Notes: a model not told the origin generated them from the sequence alone. 64,000 bases of DNA from DATFQE01 sp963738205 (GCA_963738205.1 CAVTVQ010000006.1:186001-250000); one strand, 5' to 3'; numbered from the stretch's first letter, positions 1 through 8,140 are shown. Made by a program: numbers and translations.

Positions 1-414
1 ACCGCAGTTCAGGTCAAGGGTGGTGAGTTCTTCTTCAGGCTCTCGACCAAGTCGCTCAAGAAGCCCGGCAAGGTCACGTTCGTCTTCAAGAACATCGGCC
101 ACGTCGCGCACGACTTCAAGATCAACGGCAAGGCGACGCCACTGATCCAACCCGGCCAGACGACGAAGCTCGTCGTCACCTTCAAGAAGAAGGGCAAGTA
201 CCCCTACCTCTGCACGGTGCCCGGGCACGCCGAGGCAGGGATGAAGGGCGTCTTCACGGTGGGCGACCAGGTCAGGGCCCAGGCACGGCCCGCCCCAACG
301 CCGCAGCCCCAGCCGCAGCCCCAGCCGCAGCCCAACCCCATTCCCCAGAACAACGGCGGAGACCACGACTCCGACAACAACGGCGGGCCGGACGACGGCG
401 ACGGGGGCCGCTGA
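1..414 (+). CDS. Cupredoxin (plastocyanin-like) domain protein, 5'-partial
   Basis: The reading frame is open from the first base, so the N-terminus (probably a signal peptide) lies outside the window. The visible 137 residues form a small blue-copper fold. A candidate type-1 copper site is His37 (in GHVAHDF), Cys71, His76 and Met81, with the last three in the spacing C-x4-H-x4-M (LCTVPGHAEAGM). Such domains bind copper for electron transfer outside the membrane. The C-terminal tail has a Pro-Gln repeat (about residues 100-113) followed by an acidic Asp/Asn/Gly-rich end, suggesting an exposed linker. The partner protein is unknown. The copper ligands make the domain call firm; the physiological role is not shown. 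Confidence 0.85.
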   Translation, partial: TAVQVKGGEFFFRLSTKSLKKPGKVTFVFKNIGHVAHDFKINGKATPLIQPGQTTKLVVTFKKKGKYPYLCTVPGHAEAGMKGVFTVGDQVRAQARPAPTPQPQPQPQPQPNPIPQNNGGDHDSDNNGGPDDGDGGR

Positions 415-415
415 G

Positions 416-1000
416 TTGACGAGGCGCAGCCGCGCGACGGTTGGCCTGGTTGCCGTAACCCTCGCCGCGGTTGTGCTGATCGGAGGCCTGGCCGGCGGTG
501 GCGAATCGAGCCACCGCCGGCCCTCCGGCCCGTTCGCCTGGCTGCACCCGGCTCCGCCACCCGCCGGCTGGAAGGTCACTCGCAGCTCGGGCGGGGCGCT
601 CGCTTACCCGCCCGGATGGAGAGCGATCACGACTGATCCCGGCACGGCGTCAGTGGCCCTCCTCGGCGGTGGCGGCAGGATCGACGGGTACCTCAACGCG
701 ACCCCGGAGCAGGGGGCGGAGACGCTCGCGAACTGGAGCCGCTTCCGCCCGGAGCACAACCTTGACGAAGGCGACCGAAGCGTGCACGTCATCGCCTCCG
801 CGAACCACTTGAGCTTTCGCTCCGGGCCCGGCTCATGCGTGATCGACGACTACACGACCTCGAAAGCCACCTATCGCGAGATCGCATGCCTGGTGTCCGG
901 CCCACGATCGAGTGCGGTGGTGGTCGCCGCAGCCCCGATCGCGCTCTGGGATCAACGGGCCGCCACGTTGGAGCGAGCCGTCTCGAGCTTCGTGCCTTGA
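416..1000 (+). CDS. Secreted or membrane-anchored hypothetical protein
   Basis: 194 residues with a TTG start one base after the cupredoxin stop codon, so the two are probably co-transcribed. Residues 8-28 form a hydrophobic segment (signal peptide or membrane anchor), followed by an extracytoplasmic domain of about 160 residues. There are two cysteines in the second half (CVIDDY and IACLVSG), which could form a disulfide. I do not recognise a named family. The Pro/Gly-rich start of the domain (AWLHPAPPPAGWK) and the closing helix (RAATLERAVSSF) resemble small exported proteins of Actinobacteria that sense or bind unknown ligands. Function unknown. Confidence 0.6.
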   Translation: MTRRSRATVGLVAVTLAAVVLIGGLAGGGESSHRRPSGPFAWLHPAPPPAGWKVTRSSGGALAYPPGWRAITTDPGTASVALLGGGGRIDGYLNATPEQGAETLANWSRFRPEHNLDEGDRSVHVIASANHLSFRSGPGSCVIDDYTTSKATYREIACLVSGPRSSAVVVAAAPIALWDQRAATLERAVSSFVP

Positions 1001-1197
1001 TCGAGCGCGCTGTACGCTGCCCCGGATGATCCGTTCGGGAGCACGCTTTCGGCCCGCTTTCCCATTGTCCGCTCTTCCGAGAGGGCTCGCTCACCCGGGG
1101 GTCTGTTGTTCGGAGGGTCGCCCGATCATCCCGACGGGGTGAGGCACCGCGGCGCCTGTCGGTCTAGCCTCCCGAAACTCGCGAAAGGGAGCAGCAC

Positions 1198-1434
1198 ATG
1201 GCTTGGTTCTGGTGGCTTTTCGGCGTACTCATCGTCATGCTCTGGGTCTTCACGATCGTCGACATCATTCGGCGCCGTCACTCGCGCTCGGGCGGTCAGA
1301 CCGCGGCGTGGATCCTGATCGTCTTGATTCTTCCGGTCGTCGGCACGGTCATCTATTTCCTCGTCAACGGAGCGCCGGGCGCAGGCGCGCCGAGGGACAC
1401 GGACCTGGATCACGTCACCGGCCGGCGCTACTGA
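1198..1434 (+). CDS. PLDc_N-type small membrane protein
   Basis: 78 residues with two transmembrane helices (about 3-23 and 36-57) separated by a basic RRRHSR loop. This arrangement, with WILIVLILPVVGTVIYFLV in the second helix, fits the phospholipase D nuclease N-terminal (PLDc_N) family. That family is a membrane module named from cardiolipin synthases but often found alone. No catalytic HKD motif is present, so it is not itself a phospholipase. A purine-rich site (AAAGGGAG) lies about 7 bases before the ATG. The role is unknown. Confidence 0.75.
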   Translation: MAWFWWLFGVLIVMLWVFTIVDIIRRRHSRSGGQTAAWILIVLILPVVGTVIYFLVNGAPGAGAPRDTDLDHVTGRRY

Positions 1435-1559
1435 GCGTCGACGCGCCGCTCGCGCGCGCTGAGCCGGGAGATCGTCCGGATCGGATGATGCCGGTAGACA
1501 TCGGCGATTGGATAACCTCGTATAGGTAGCTCGAGCGCTGTCCCCAACAAGGAGTGGTC

Positions 1560-1973
1560 ATGGCAGTAGGCCCCGTCGACGTTTACATCATTGGCTTTCC
1601 AGGCAACAAGTTCACGGGCCGTATCGCCCCGGCGATCATGGATCTCGTGGAGAACGGCACGATCAAGGTGCTCGATCTGCTCTTCGTAATGAAGGACGCC
1701 GAGGGCGTCGTGACGACGGTCGAGGCTGCGGACATCGGCGAGGAAGGCGCGGCCTTCGTCTCCATGGACGTCGCGCAGCCCGGTGCATTAGGGCCCGAGG
1801 ATGCCGAGGAGGTCAGCGACGACCTTCCGTCCAACAGCTCGGCCCTCCTCATCGCGTTCGAGAACGTCTGGGCCACGAAGGTGGTCGACGCCCTGCAGGC
1901 GGCGGACGCGGTGTTGATCGACTCGATCCGCATTCCCGTCGACGTCGTGGAGGCCGCGCTCGACGCACGCTAG
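1560..1973 (+). CDS. DUF6325 family protein
   Basis: 137 residues from the ATG at 1560, which has AAGGAG 6 bases upstream; a GTG at 1554 in the same frame is less likely because it overlaps that site. The protein opens with GPVDVYIIGFPGNKF and contains VWATKVVDAL, matching the DUF6325 family found across Actinobacteria. It is acidic and soluble, with alternating beta strands and helices. It is followed 35 bases later by a SHOCT protein, a pairing commonly seen for this family. A paralogue lies at 28949-29461. The biochemical role is not known; a stress- or membrane-associated function has only been guessed at. Confidence 0.75.
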   Translation: MAVGPVDVYIIGFPGNKFTGRIAPAIMDLVENGTIKVLDLLFVMKDAEGVVTTVEAADIGEEGAAFVSMDVAQPGALGPEDAEEVSDDLPSNSSALLIAFENVWATKVVDALQAADAVLIDSIRIPVDVVEAALDAR

Positions 1974-2008
1974 ACCGACCCGTCCACTTCGAGCTCGAAA
2001 GGAACGAC

Positions 2009-2263
2009 ATGGGACTTCTACGCATGGCAGCCCGAACCGCCGTCGTCGCGGGAACCGCCACCGCCGTGTCTGGGCGCGTGCAGCGTCGTCAGGCCGCCCG
2101 GTACGACGAGCAAGACGCGCAGCAGTACGAGCAGCAGGCACCGCCGCCGGCGCAGGAAGACGACGACAGCGCAAAGCTCCAGGAGCTGGCCAACCTGCAC
2201 GCGCAAGGCGTGCTCACCGATGAGGAGTTTGCTGCCGCCAAGGCCAAGATCCTCGGCCTCTGA
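2009..2263 (+). CDS. SHOCT domain protein
   Basis: 84 residues. The first half is an alanine- and arginine-rich segment with a Gln-rich linker (DAQQYEQQAPPPAQ). The last 30 residues are a SHOCT domain (KLQELANLHAQGVLTDEEFAAAKAKILGL), a short C-terminal domain thought to mediate oligomerisation or peptide contacts. A ribosome site (GAAAGGAACGAC) precedes the ATG. It directly follows the DUF6325 gene and is probably in one transcript with it, suggesting a small two-protein unit. No enzyme activity is expected. Confidence 0.8.
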   Translation: MGLLRMAARTAVVAGTATAVSGRVQRRQAARYDEQDAQQYEQQAPPPAQEDDDSAKLQELANLHAQGVLTDEEFAAAKAKILGL

Positions 2264-2282
2264 CCGGTCACCCGCGGCGCCC

Positions 2283-3023
2283 ATGACGCAGGTCGAGGCG
2301 TACTCGCGCCTGGCAGGGGTCTACGACGAGATCGTCATCGACCCCTGTCATGACCGCTGGGCCTCGTTCCTTCATGAGCTGTGGAGCGCCGACCCGGAGG
2401 GCGTTCGCTCCGTGCTCGATCTCTGCTGCGGCACCGGCCTGCTCGCGGGCGAGCTGGTCGCAAGGGGCTATGAGGTCGTCGGCACCGACGCGTCCGACGC
2501 GATGCTGGCCCTCGCTCGCGAGCGCCTCGGCCCCGAGGTCACGCTGAGCCGGAGGACGCTTCCCGACCTGGAGGTCGACGATGTCTTCGACGCGGTGGTC
2601 TGCACATTCGACGGCCTCAACTACCTGACTCCGGACGAGTTGCGGCTGACGCTGGCCGCGGTGGCACTCCGGCTTCGGCCCGCCGGATGGCTCGTCTTCG
2701 ACCTCCACACCGACCGCATGATGAGCTTCACCATCTCCAACCCCGTCGTCGAAGGCGAATCGGCGGGCAACGGCTTCGTGATCAGCAGCATCGTGGATCC
2801 CCGCTCCCGCACCTGCGACACGACGATCGAGCTCACGCGGCCCCGTGACGGTGACCCGTTCAGCGAGCAGCACCGGCAGTACTTCCACACGGACGCGGAT
2901 GTCCGTGCAGCGCTGCACGGCGCGGGCTTCGCGGTCACCGCGGTCGGCGAGGAGTACACGCGCGAGCCGGCGGACGCTGCGACCCTGCGCGCTACCTGGA
3001 CGGCGCGGCGTCGTCCAATCTGA
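2283..3023 (+). CDS. SAM-dependent class I methyltransferase
   Basis: 246 residues. I chose the ATG at 2283 because MTQVEAYSRLAGVYDEI is the usual beginning of this family. The SAM-binding motif I is VLDLCCGTGLLAG (about residues 42-54), followed by the acidic end of strand 2 (VVGTDAS) and motif IV (DAVVCTFDGLNYL). After the Rossmann core there is an inserted segment with FDLHTDR and a C-terminal part typical of Methyltransf_25-type enzymes. The substrate cannot be read from the sequence. It starts 19 bases after the SHOCT gene. Confidence 0.85.
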   Translation: MTQVEAYSRLAGVYDEIVIDPCHDRWASFLHELWSADPEGVRSVLDLCCGTGLLAGELVARGYEVVGTDASDAMLALARERLGPEVTLSRRTLPDLEVDDVFDAVVCTFDGLNYLTPDELRLTLAAVALRLRPAGWLVFDLHTDRMMSFTISNPVVEGESAGNGFVISSIVDPRSRTCDTTIELTRPRDGDPFSEQHRQYFHTDADVRAALHGAGFAVTAVGEEYTREPADAATLRATWTARRRPI

Positions 3024-3034
3024 TCTCGCGCGCC

Positions 3035-3064
3035 GGCAGGAGGCGAGCCGCGTCGCCTCCTGCC
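3035..3064. terminator. Bidirectional hairpin terminator
   Basis: A perfect 12-bp stem (GGCAGGAGGCGA paired with TCGCCTCCTGCC) with a 6-base loop lies between the methyltransferase stop and the stop of the convergent membrane-protein gene. No long T tract follows. The placement between two convergent genes fits a shared terminator. Confidence 0.65.
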
Positions 3065-3083
3065 GTGGCAGTGAACGCCCGCG

Positions 3084-3491
3084 CTAGCGCGCGGTGCTGA
3101 GATCGGCCGCGCTCTCGCTCCAACGCGCGGTCAGCGCATAGAGCACGATGATGTTCAGCGTCATCACCGTCAGTGACCAGAGCGGATACTGACTGTTGCC
3201 GAGAAAGCCGAGCTCGGCGATGAAGTTCAGGGACACGACCACGATCGCAAACCAGCGCGCCCACGCCTGCCCGGCCACCAGTCCGAGGCCCGCGAGAACG
3301 AGCAGCACGCCCCAGATCAACATGATCCAGCCCCACGCCGTCAGATCGACGACGAGAAAGCCAGACCCGGTCACGACGAAATAATCGTCCTCGAACAGAG
3401 CGATCAGGCCCTGAAAGAAGTCGATCGAGCCGACGATCAGCAGCACGATGCCGGCGAAGCCGATCCACCCTGCCATGCTCCTGGAGTTCAT
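3084..3491 (-). CDS. Four-helix hypothetical membrane protein
   Basis: 135 residues from the ATG at 3489-3491, chosen because a near-perfect AGGAGG lies 5 bases before it. There are four hydrophobic segments (about 7-27, 45-70, 74-95 and 105-125), with WGWIMLIWGVLLVLAGLGLVAGQAWAR in the middle. The motif FFQGLIALFEDDYFV at the end of the first helix resembles the DUF7144-like membrane proteins of Actinobacteria. No catalytic residues are seen. Function unknown. Confidence 0.65.
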   Translation of the reverse strand: MNSRSMAGWIGFAGIVLLIVGSIDFFQGLIALFEDDYFVVTGSGFLVVDLTAWGWIMLIWGVLLVLAGLGLVAGQAWARWFAIVVVSLNFIAELGFLGNSQYPLWSLTVMTLNIIVLYALTARWSESAADLSTAR

Positions 3492-3622
3492 TCCTACCTC
3501 CTCTGGAAACGTCACAAGCCGCATCGAGCCCTACGGCGTCGGATTCGCCATAACAGTCGCATGCCCTTCGGACGTGGCGTTGTCTTTGAAGACGCCACCG
3601 TGAGCGGATCGTCGTTTTCGTC

Positions 3623-4246
3623 GTGACGACGCGGTACATCGGCCGCGCGAACCTGGCGAAGCGGTTCGCGCCGCTCGAAGGGCACGAGGGGCACACGCGC
3701 TACCGGTCCGGCAGCGTCGACGTCGAGGTCGACGGCCGGACGACGACGGTGACGCCTCCGTTCGGCCTCGACCACGAGGGCGACTACGACCGGGTCGTCG
3801 TCGGGCCGCTGCTCGAAGCGCTTGCCCAGGATCACACGGTCGCGGCTCTGCTGGTGCGGATGGGCGGCTATGCGGTCGGCGTCTTCGAGGGCGAGCGACT
3901 CATGGACTCGAAGGTCGGCTCGCGCTTCGTCAAGGGCCGCCATCGAGCCGGCGGCTCCTCCGCGAACCGCTTCCGCCGGCGTCGTGAGGAACAGGAACGT
4001 GAGCTGGTTGACGCGGCAGCCGCCGAGGCGGCCCGCGTGCTCGAGCCGTGGCGGGGAAAGGTCGAGCGCGTGGCTCTCGGAGGCGACCGCAACGCGACCG
4101 GCCGCGTGCTCGCAGCCCGTCCCGACCTGGCGTGGATGCAGCCGCTCGCGTTGGAGCGGTTCTTCGCCGTGGCGGAGCCGCGCCTCCGGATCCTCGACGA
4201 GCTTTCGTACCAGTTGTACGCGGCCAAGGTCGTGGAGCAGCCCTAG
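3623..4246 (+). CDS. acVLRF1-type peptidyl-tRNA hydrolase / release factor-like protein
   Basis: 207 residues with a GTG start. The protein matches the actinobacterial/chloroflexal VLRF1 family, relatives of eukaryotic Vms1/ANKZF1, which release stalled nascent chains from peptidyl-tRNA on split ribosomes. The diagnostic loop RHRAGGSSANRFRRRREEQ is at residues 106-124, preceded by a beta-rich domain with LLVRMGGYAVGVFEGERL and followed by a helical domain. In Vms1 relatives a glutamine in this loop is catalytic; here the expected region reads GGSS, so catalysis may use another residue. The gene converges with the next one, overlapping by four bases. Family assignment is fairly confident; activity is inferred. 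Confidence 0.75.
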   Translation: MTTRYIGRANLAKRFAPLEGHEGHTRYRSGSVDVEVDGRTTTVTPPFGLDHEGDYDRVVVGPLLEALAQDHTVAALLVRMGGYAVGVFEGERLMDSKVGSRFVKGRHRAGGSSANRFRRRREEQERELVDAAAAEAARVLEPWRGKVERVALGGDRNATGRVLAARPDLAWMQPLALERFFAVAEPRLRILDELSYQLYAAKVVEQP

Positions 4247-4671
4247 CTGTCGGGCTGAAGAAGCACTACGGGTATCTCCCGCGTGGTCCGCGCTTGGTAC
4301 TTGGCATAGCCCGCGTATGTCGAGGTGATCTGAGGCCAGAGCCGCTCCCGGTCGGCTGCCGATGCGGTTCGGGCCGTGACGTTCAGCTTGTCGGTCCCGA
4401 TCTCGACGATCGCGAGCGGATCGTGCTGGAGGTTGAGGCACCAATCGGGCGTGCGATCGGAGCCGCCGTTGGATGCGATCACGACGAGTTCGGTTCCATC
4501 CCGGAGAAACGTGAGCGGCGTGGTGCGAGGCTTTCCCGACCGGCGGCCGGTCGTCGTGAGCAACAGCACCGGCATCCCGGCGACCGTGCCGAGCAGTCGG
4601 CCGCGGCTGAGCCGCTGGACCGCGAGGTGTGTCCTGCTCATCGCTCGGATCAGCTGACGCCTCGCGCGCAT
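4243..4671 (-). CDS. Nitroreductase/deazaflavin-dependent oxidoreductase family protein
   Basis: 142 residues from the ATG at 4669-4671; the open frame runs further upstream, but that part looks non-coding. The core contains LLLTTTGRRSGKPRTTPL (about 36-53) and LVVIASNGGSDRTPDWCLNL (about 63-82). These are hallmarks of the F420/FMN-binding split-barrel Ddn-like family (DUF385), with ITSTYAGYAKYQARTTREIPVVLL at the end. Members typically reduce or bind substrates with deazaflavin F420 or FMN. The exact cofactor and substrate are not evident. Confidence 0.85.
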   Translation of the reverse strand: MRARRQLIRAMSRTHLAVQRLSRGRLLGTVAGMPVLLLTTTGRRSGKPRTTPLTFLRDGTELVVIASNGGSDRTPDWCLNLQHDPLAIVEIGTDKLNVTARTASAADRERLWPQITSTYAGYAKYQARTTREIPVVLLQPDS

Positions 4672-4696
4672 GTGGCGATCGAACCACAGCGGCCTT

Positions 4697-4714
4697 GTGT
4701 CAGCGGTTTGACAC
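4697..4714. promoter_or_regulatory. Small inverted repeat, possible operator
   Basis: GTGTCA and TGACAC form perfect 6-bp arms separated by 6 bases. They lie between the divergent oxidoreductase gene (start 4671) and the secreted-protein gene (start 4802). The right arm overlaps a TTGACA-like hexamer. A regulator site is plausible but unproven. Confidence 0.35.
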
Positions 4715-4801
4715 TGCGAGCGTCGCGTCCGCGAACGACGCGGCGACTGCCGCTTCCTAGCGTGGGGGCATGCCCGGAATCCCTCAGAAGGAGCAGAAGT
4801 C

Positions 4802-5263
4802 ATGAAGCGCACCAAGCGGTTCACCCTCCGTCGCATCGCGCTGGCACTCGCCGTCGCGGCCGTCGTTGCGCCGAGCGGCGCGCAGGCGAAGCCGACGCCG
4901 GCGAAGCAGCAGCCGCCGTCCACCGTCGAGATCCCGTACCTGAGCCACGGCGTCCTCACGCCGCCGGTCGACTTCTGGAACTACGACGCGAAGACCGGCG
5001 AGAAGGTCCAGAACACGTCGCCGGGCGTCGCGCCGGACGAGCTTGCGCAGCTTTTCTCTGGCTCGGAAGGTTCGATCAGCGTCGACGACCGGTTGTTCTC
5101 AAAGGCCACGAGCGTGGGCGCCACGCCGGTGTCCGCGAGCGACAACGGCTACAGCGTCGACAGCGGCACCTTCGGCGCCGGAGCCCTCGCGTTGATCCTC
5201 GCGGTCGGCGGAGCCGGCCTCGTGATCCGGCACGGTCGCAAGACGCGGATGTCGCCGGCCTAG
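4802..5263 (+). CDS. Secreted hypothetical protein with C-terminal membrane anchor
   Basis: 153 residues with a good ribosome site (AGAAGGAGCAGAAGTC before ATG). The N-terminus is a signal peptide (basic MKRTKRFTLRR, hydrophobic to about 27, cleavage near AQA-KP). A middle extracytoplasmic region (about 30-118) follows, then one hydrophobic helix (GTFGAGALALILAVGGAGLVI, about 120-140) and a short basic tail (RHGRKTRMSPA). That gives a wall- or periplasm-facing protein anchored at its C-terminus. I do not recognise the family. Similar short proteins recur in Thermoleophilia-like genomes. Confidence 0.7.
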   Translation: MKRTKRFTLRRIALALAVAAVVAPSGAQAKPTPAKQQPPSTVEIPYLSHGVLTPPVDFWNYDAKTGEKVQNTSPGVAPDELAQLFSGSEGSISVDDRLFSKATSVGATPVSASDNGYSVDSGTFGAGALALILAVGGAGLVIRHGRKTRMSPA

Positions 5264-5287
5264 CCACAGCCTGCGCCACAGCTGATG

Positions 5288-5307
5288 AGGGCGGCGCAAG
5301 CCGCCCT
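5288..5307 (+). terminator. Hairpin terminator with GCAA loop
   Basis: AGGGCGGC and GCCGCCCT form an 8-bp stem closed by a GCAA tetraloop, followed by TGT. It lies 24 bases after the stop of the secreted-protein gene and before the histidine kinase. Confidence 0.7.
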
Positions 5308-5372
5308 TGTCGGGTGGACCGTCAATTCCGCGACTCTCCCACCGCCTCGGCTAGCCGCGCTACGTTCTGACC

Positions 5373-6995
5373 ATGCCGGATCGTGTGGAGCTTCTGCTCG
5401 AGGCGGCTCGCTACCTCGGCGAGACCCTCGAGCCCGGACGCGTCTACGACCGTTTCCACGAGTTGCTGGCCGACTCGATCCATCACGACGGCGTCGTCGT
5501 GTCCGACTACGACGAGTCCGACGGCCTGATCCGGTGTGAGTACGCCTGGGTGGAGGGCAACCGACTCGACCCGTCGATCCTGCCGCCGCTGCCCTACAAC
5601 CCGCAGGGTGGAATGCAGAGCCGCGTGATCTCGACCGGCGAGCCCCTCGTCGCCAACGACGTGGTCGAACGAGTCAAGGGCGGCGGCACCTTCTACGACG
5701 TCGAGCGCGACGGCAGCGTGCGCAAGGTCCCGGATACCGGCCCGCCGGGCACGCAGGCCGCGTTGATGCTGCCGGTCAAGCACGAGGGCCGGGTCGTGGG
5801 CGTCGTCCAGCTGATGAGCGACGGCGACCCGTACACGACGGAGCATCTCGAGCTGGCCGAAGCGCTCGTCGCGCTGCTCGGCGCGGCCGTGCGGAACGCC
5901 CGCCTGCACAAGGCAGCGGAAGCTGAGATCGCCGCGAGGGTTCGCGCCGAGGCCGACGCGGCCGAGCGTGAGCAGGCGGCGAGCGTGCTCGAGGCGGTCG
6001 GCGAGGGCATCTTCCTCGTCGACGGCGACGGCATCGTCCGCCTCTGGAACCGAGCGGCCGTGCTCGTCACGGGCCGGCACGCCGACGACGCCCAGGGCCG
6101 CTCGATCGTGGACGTGCTCCCCGGCTGGAGCGGCATGGTCGGCCAGATCCCTGTCGCCGAGCTCGGTGAGGCGCCGACCTCGGTGACGCTTCCGATCGAG
6201 CTGGACGGCGTCGAGCTGTGGTTGTCGTTCGTGGCCGTCCGCAGCGCCGAGGGCGTCGTCTACGCCTTCCGTGACCTGACCACCGAGCGCCGGCTCGAGC
6301 AGGCCAAGAGCGACTTCATCGCGACCGTCTCGCACGAGCTGCGCACGCCGATGGCCGGGATTTACGGCGCGGCCCAGACGCTCCTGCGCGGTGACGTCGA
6401 CTTCTCCGCCGAGGACCGACGGATGCTGCTCGAGATCATCGCCACCCAGGCCGTGCGCCTCAGCCAGATCACCGAGGAGGTGCTGTTGGCGAGCCGCCTC
6501 GAGAACGATCGGCTCCCGGTTCGGCGCGACCAGGTCGACGTCGGGGCTCTGGCGTCGCAGGCGGTCGAGACGCTGCGCTCGCACTTGCCCGCCGAGACGA
6601 AGGTCGAGCTCACCGTCGCTCCTGACGTGGAGGCTGCATTCGGCGACCACGACCGCCTCCAGCAGGTGCTGGTGAACCTCCTCGACAACGCCGTCAAGTA
6701 CTCGCCGGGCGGCGGGAAGGTCAGCGTGACGGTGGCGGGTCTACCCGACGCGGTTCGTGTGTCGATCGCCGACGAGGGGCTCGGGATCCCCGCGGCGGAA
6801 CAGCAGCGCGTCTTCGAGAAGTTCTATCGACTCGACAACCAGCTCACCCGGGCAGGCGGAGGCACCGGCCTCGGGCTCTACATCACCCGCGAGCTCGTGC
6901 GGAGGATGGGCGGGACGATCTCCGTGCAGTCGGAGCTGGGCGTCGGCTCGACCTTCACGGTCGAGCTCCTGCGCCACCACGCTGCCATCTCCTAG
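5373..6995 (+). CDS. Sensor histidine kinase (GAF-PAS-HisKA-HATPase)
   Basis: 540 residues, apparently cytosolic since no membrane helix is seen. Order: GAF domain (about 15-180, ending in ALLGAAVRNARLHKA), a short coiled linker, PAS domain (about 200-305, ILEAVGEGIFLVDGDG-like), dimerisation domain with the phospho-acceptor His321 in SHELRTPMAG, then the ATPase with N box (LVNLLDNAVKYSPGG), G1 (DEGLGIPA), F box (FEKFYRL) and G2 (GGTGLGLYI). All catalytic boxes are intact. No response-regulator gene is adjacent, so it is an orphan kinase; the GAF and PAS domains suggest a small ligand or redox cue. Confidence 0.95.
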   Translation: MPDRVELLLEAARYLGETLEPGRVYDRFHELLADSIHHDGVVVSDYDESDGLIRCEYAWVEGNRLDPSILPPLPYNPQGGMQSRVISTGEPLVANDVVERVKGGGTFYDVERDGSVRKVPDTGPPGTQAALMLPVKHEGRVVGVVQLMSDGDPYTTEHLELAEALVALLGAAVRNARLHKAAEAEIAARVRAEADAAEREQAASVLEAVGEGIFLVDGDGIVRLWNRAAVLVTGRHADDAQGRSIVDVLPGWSGMVGQIPVAELGEAPTSVTLPIELDGVELWLSFVAVRSAEGVVYAFRDLTTERRLEQAKSDFIATVSHELRTPMAGIYGAAQTLLRGDVDFSAEDRRMLLEIIATQAVRLSQITEEVLLASRLENDRLPVRRDQVDVGALASQAVETLRSHLPAETKVELTVAPDVEAAFGDHDRLQQVLVNLLDNAVKYSPGGGKVSVTVAGLPDAVRVSIADEGLGIPAAEQQRVFEKFYRLDNQLTRAGGGTGLGLYITRELVRRMGGTISVQSELGVGSTFTVELLRHHAAIS

Positions 6996-7006
6996 ACTCT
7001 CGACCC

Positions 7007-7378
7007 GTGCGGATCGCCGCCACCGCAGCCGTGCTCGCCGCGCTCGTGGTGGCCGCTTCCGCGGCCGCGGCGCCGCGAGACAAGTACTGCAGCCCCACCG
7101 GCGACTACTGCACTTCGGCCCTTCGGTCGGGCGGCACGGTCAAGCTCAGGATCTCGACGTTCAGCTTCTCCGGCCGCTACCGCCTCTGCGTCAAGCCGAC
7201 GCTTGGCGCGCAGACCTGCAGGAGCTTCCCGCTGCGCCGCCGCGTCGGTCAGTGGATGTCCGAAGTGGTCTGGTACAGGAACTTCCCGAACAAGGGCACA
7301 GGCCTGTACAGGGTGACGTGGCAGTACGGTGGCGTGCGACTCGGGCCGCCGCTCACTTTCGCCGTCGCCAACACTTAG
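7007..7378 (+). CDS. Secreted hypothetical protein, four or more cysteines
   Basis: 123 residues with a GTG start 11 bases after the kinase stop. A clear signal peptide (MRIAATAAVLAALVVAASAAAA) precedes a beta-rich mature part of about 100 residues with cysteines in KYCSPTGDYC, LCVKP and QTCRSF, probably two disulfides. The pattern RLCVKP...CRSFPLRRR resembles a small Ig-like exported domain. Function unknown; its place right behind the kinase may reflect co-expression. Confidence 0.65.
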   Translation: MRIAATAAVLAALVVAASAAAAPRDKYCSPTGDYCTSALRSGGTVKLRISTFSFSGRYRLCVKPTLGAQTCRSFPLRRRVGQWMSEVVWYRNFPNKGTGLYRVTWQYGGVRLGPPLTFAVANT

Positions 7379-8022
7379 TAGGAGGGCTTGGCGAGCGCCG
7401 CGGCGACCGTCCGCAGGTCGTCGACGAGTCCGTTGTACTCCCGCTCGCGGTCCTGCGCGCGGAGGACGGCCGAGGGGTGGATCGTCGCGATCACGACCGG
7501 CGCCAGGTCCGACTCGACCGGCCGCCCGCGCTCCCGCGTGACGCGGAACTGCTTGCCGAGGAGCGCCTGGGCCGCGACGGCCCCCATGGGCACGAGCACG
7601 CGGGGCTGCAGGGCCGCCAGCTCGGCCTCGAGCCACGGCTTGCACGCGGTGATCTCGCTCCAGCTCGGCTTCTGGTGGATGCGGCGCTTGCCCCGGGCTG
7701 TCCACTTGAAGTGCTTGACCGCGTTCGCGACGTAGGCCTGCGAGCGGTCGATGCCCGCGTCCTCCAGCGCCTGGTCGAAGAGGTGCCCCGCGGGGCCGAC
7801 GAACGGCCGCCCCTCGAGATCCTCGCGGTCGCCGGGTTGCTCGCCGACGAACATGAGCTCCGCGTCCTCCGGCCCCTCGCCGAAGACCGTTTGCGTTCCG
7901 GTCTTCCACAGCGGGCAGGCCTTGCAGGCGGCGGCCGCAGCGCGCAGCTCCGCGAGGGTCGCGTCGGCCGGAACGAGCGGCCTGGCGCTGCCGTCATCGT
8001 CGAGCAGCGACTGCTGGGTCAT
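7375..8022 (-). CDS. udgX: UdgX family uracil-DNA binding protein
   Basis: 215 residues from the ATG at 8020-8022. This is the UdgX branch of uracil-DNA glycosylases, which excise uracil but stay covalently bound to the abasic site. Motif A is GEQPGDRED (60-68), and the loop GKRRIHQKP places the covalent nucleophile His116 inside KRRIH, the UdgX signature. Motif TIHPSAVLR is near the C-terminus. Cysteines 33, 36 and 127 fit the iron-sulfur cluster of this group. It converges with the preceding gene and lies next to tRNA-Cys. An in-frame ATG 33 bases upstream is possible. Confidence 0.92.
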   Translation of the reverse strand: MTQQSLLDDDGSARPLVPADATLAELRAAAAACKACPLWKTGTQTVFGEGPEDAELMFVGEQPGDREDLEGRPFVGPAGHLFDQALEDAGIDRSQAYVANAVKHFKWTARGKRRIHQKPSWSEITACKPWLEAELAALQPRVLVPMGAVAAQALLGKQFRVTRERGRPVESDLAPVVIATIHPSAVLRAQDREREYNGLVDDLRTVAAALAKPSY

Positions 8023-8067
8023 GGATGGAGGATTCCCCGGTCGCGGCGATACCATGCCCCGGCACCA

Positions 8068-8138
8068 GGCGCCGTGGCCGAGTGGTTAGGCAGAGGCCTG
8101 CAAAGCCTCGCACACCAGTTCGATTCTGGTCGGCGCCT
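8068..8138 (+). tRNA. tRNA-Cys (GCA)
   Basis: A full cloverleaf can be drawn. The acceptor GGCGCCG pairs with CGGCGCC, U8 is in place, the D arm has GCC/GGC, and the anticodon stem GAGGC/GCCTC encloses the loop CTGCAAA with anticodon GCA. The T arm ACCAG/CTGGT has the TTCGATT loop. The discriminator base is U, as expected for tRNA-Cys. CCA is not encoded. A REP-like repeat begins three bases downstream. Confidence 0.97.
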
Positions 8139-8140
8139 CT

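Noticed and set aside
301..345. CAGCCC/CAGCCG tandem repeats that could suggest a CRISPR or microsatellite
   Set aside because: They encode the Pro-Gln repeat of the cupredoxin tail; no spacer structure.
3512..4687. 391-codon frame opposite the acVLRF1-type gene
   Set aside because: Antisense shadow; the plus-strand product has recognisable family motifs, this one has none.
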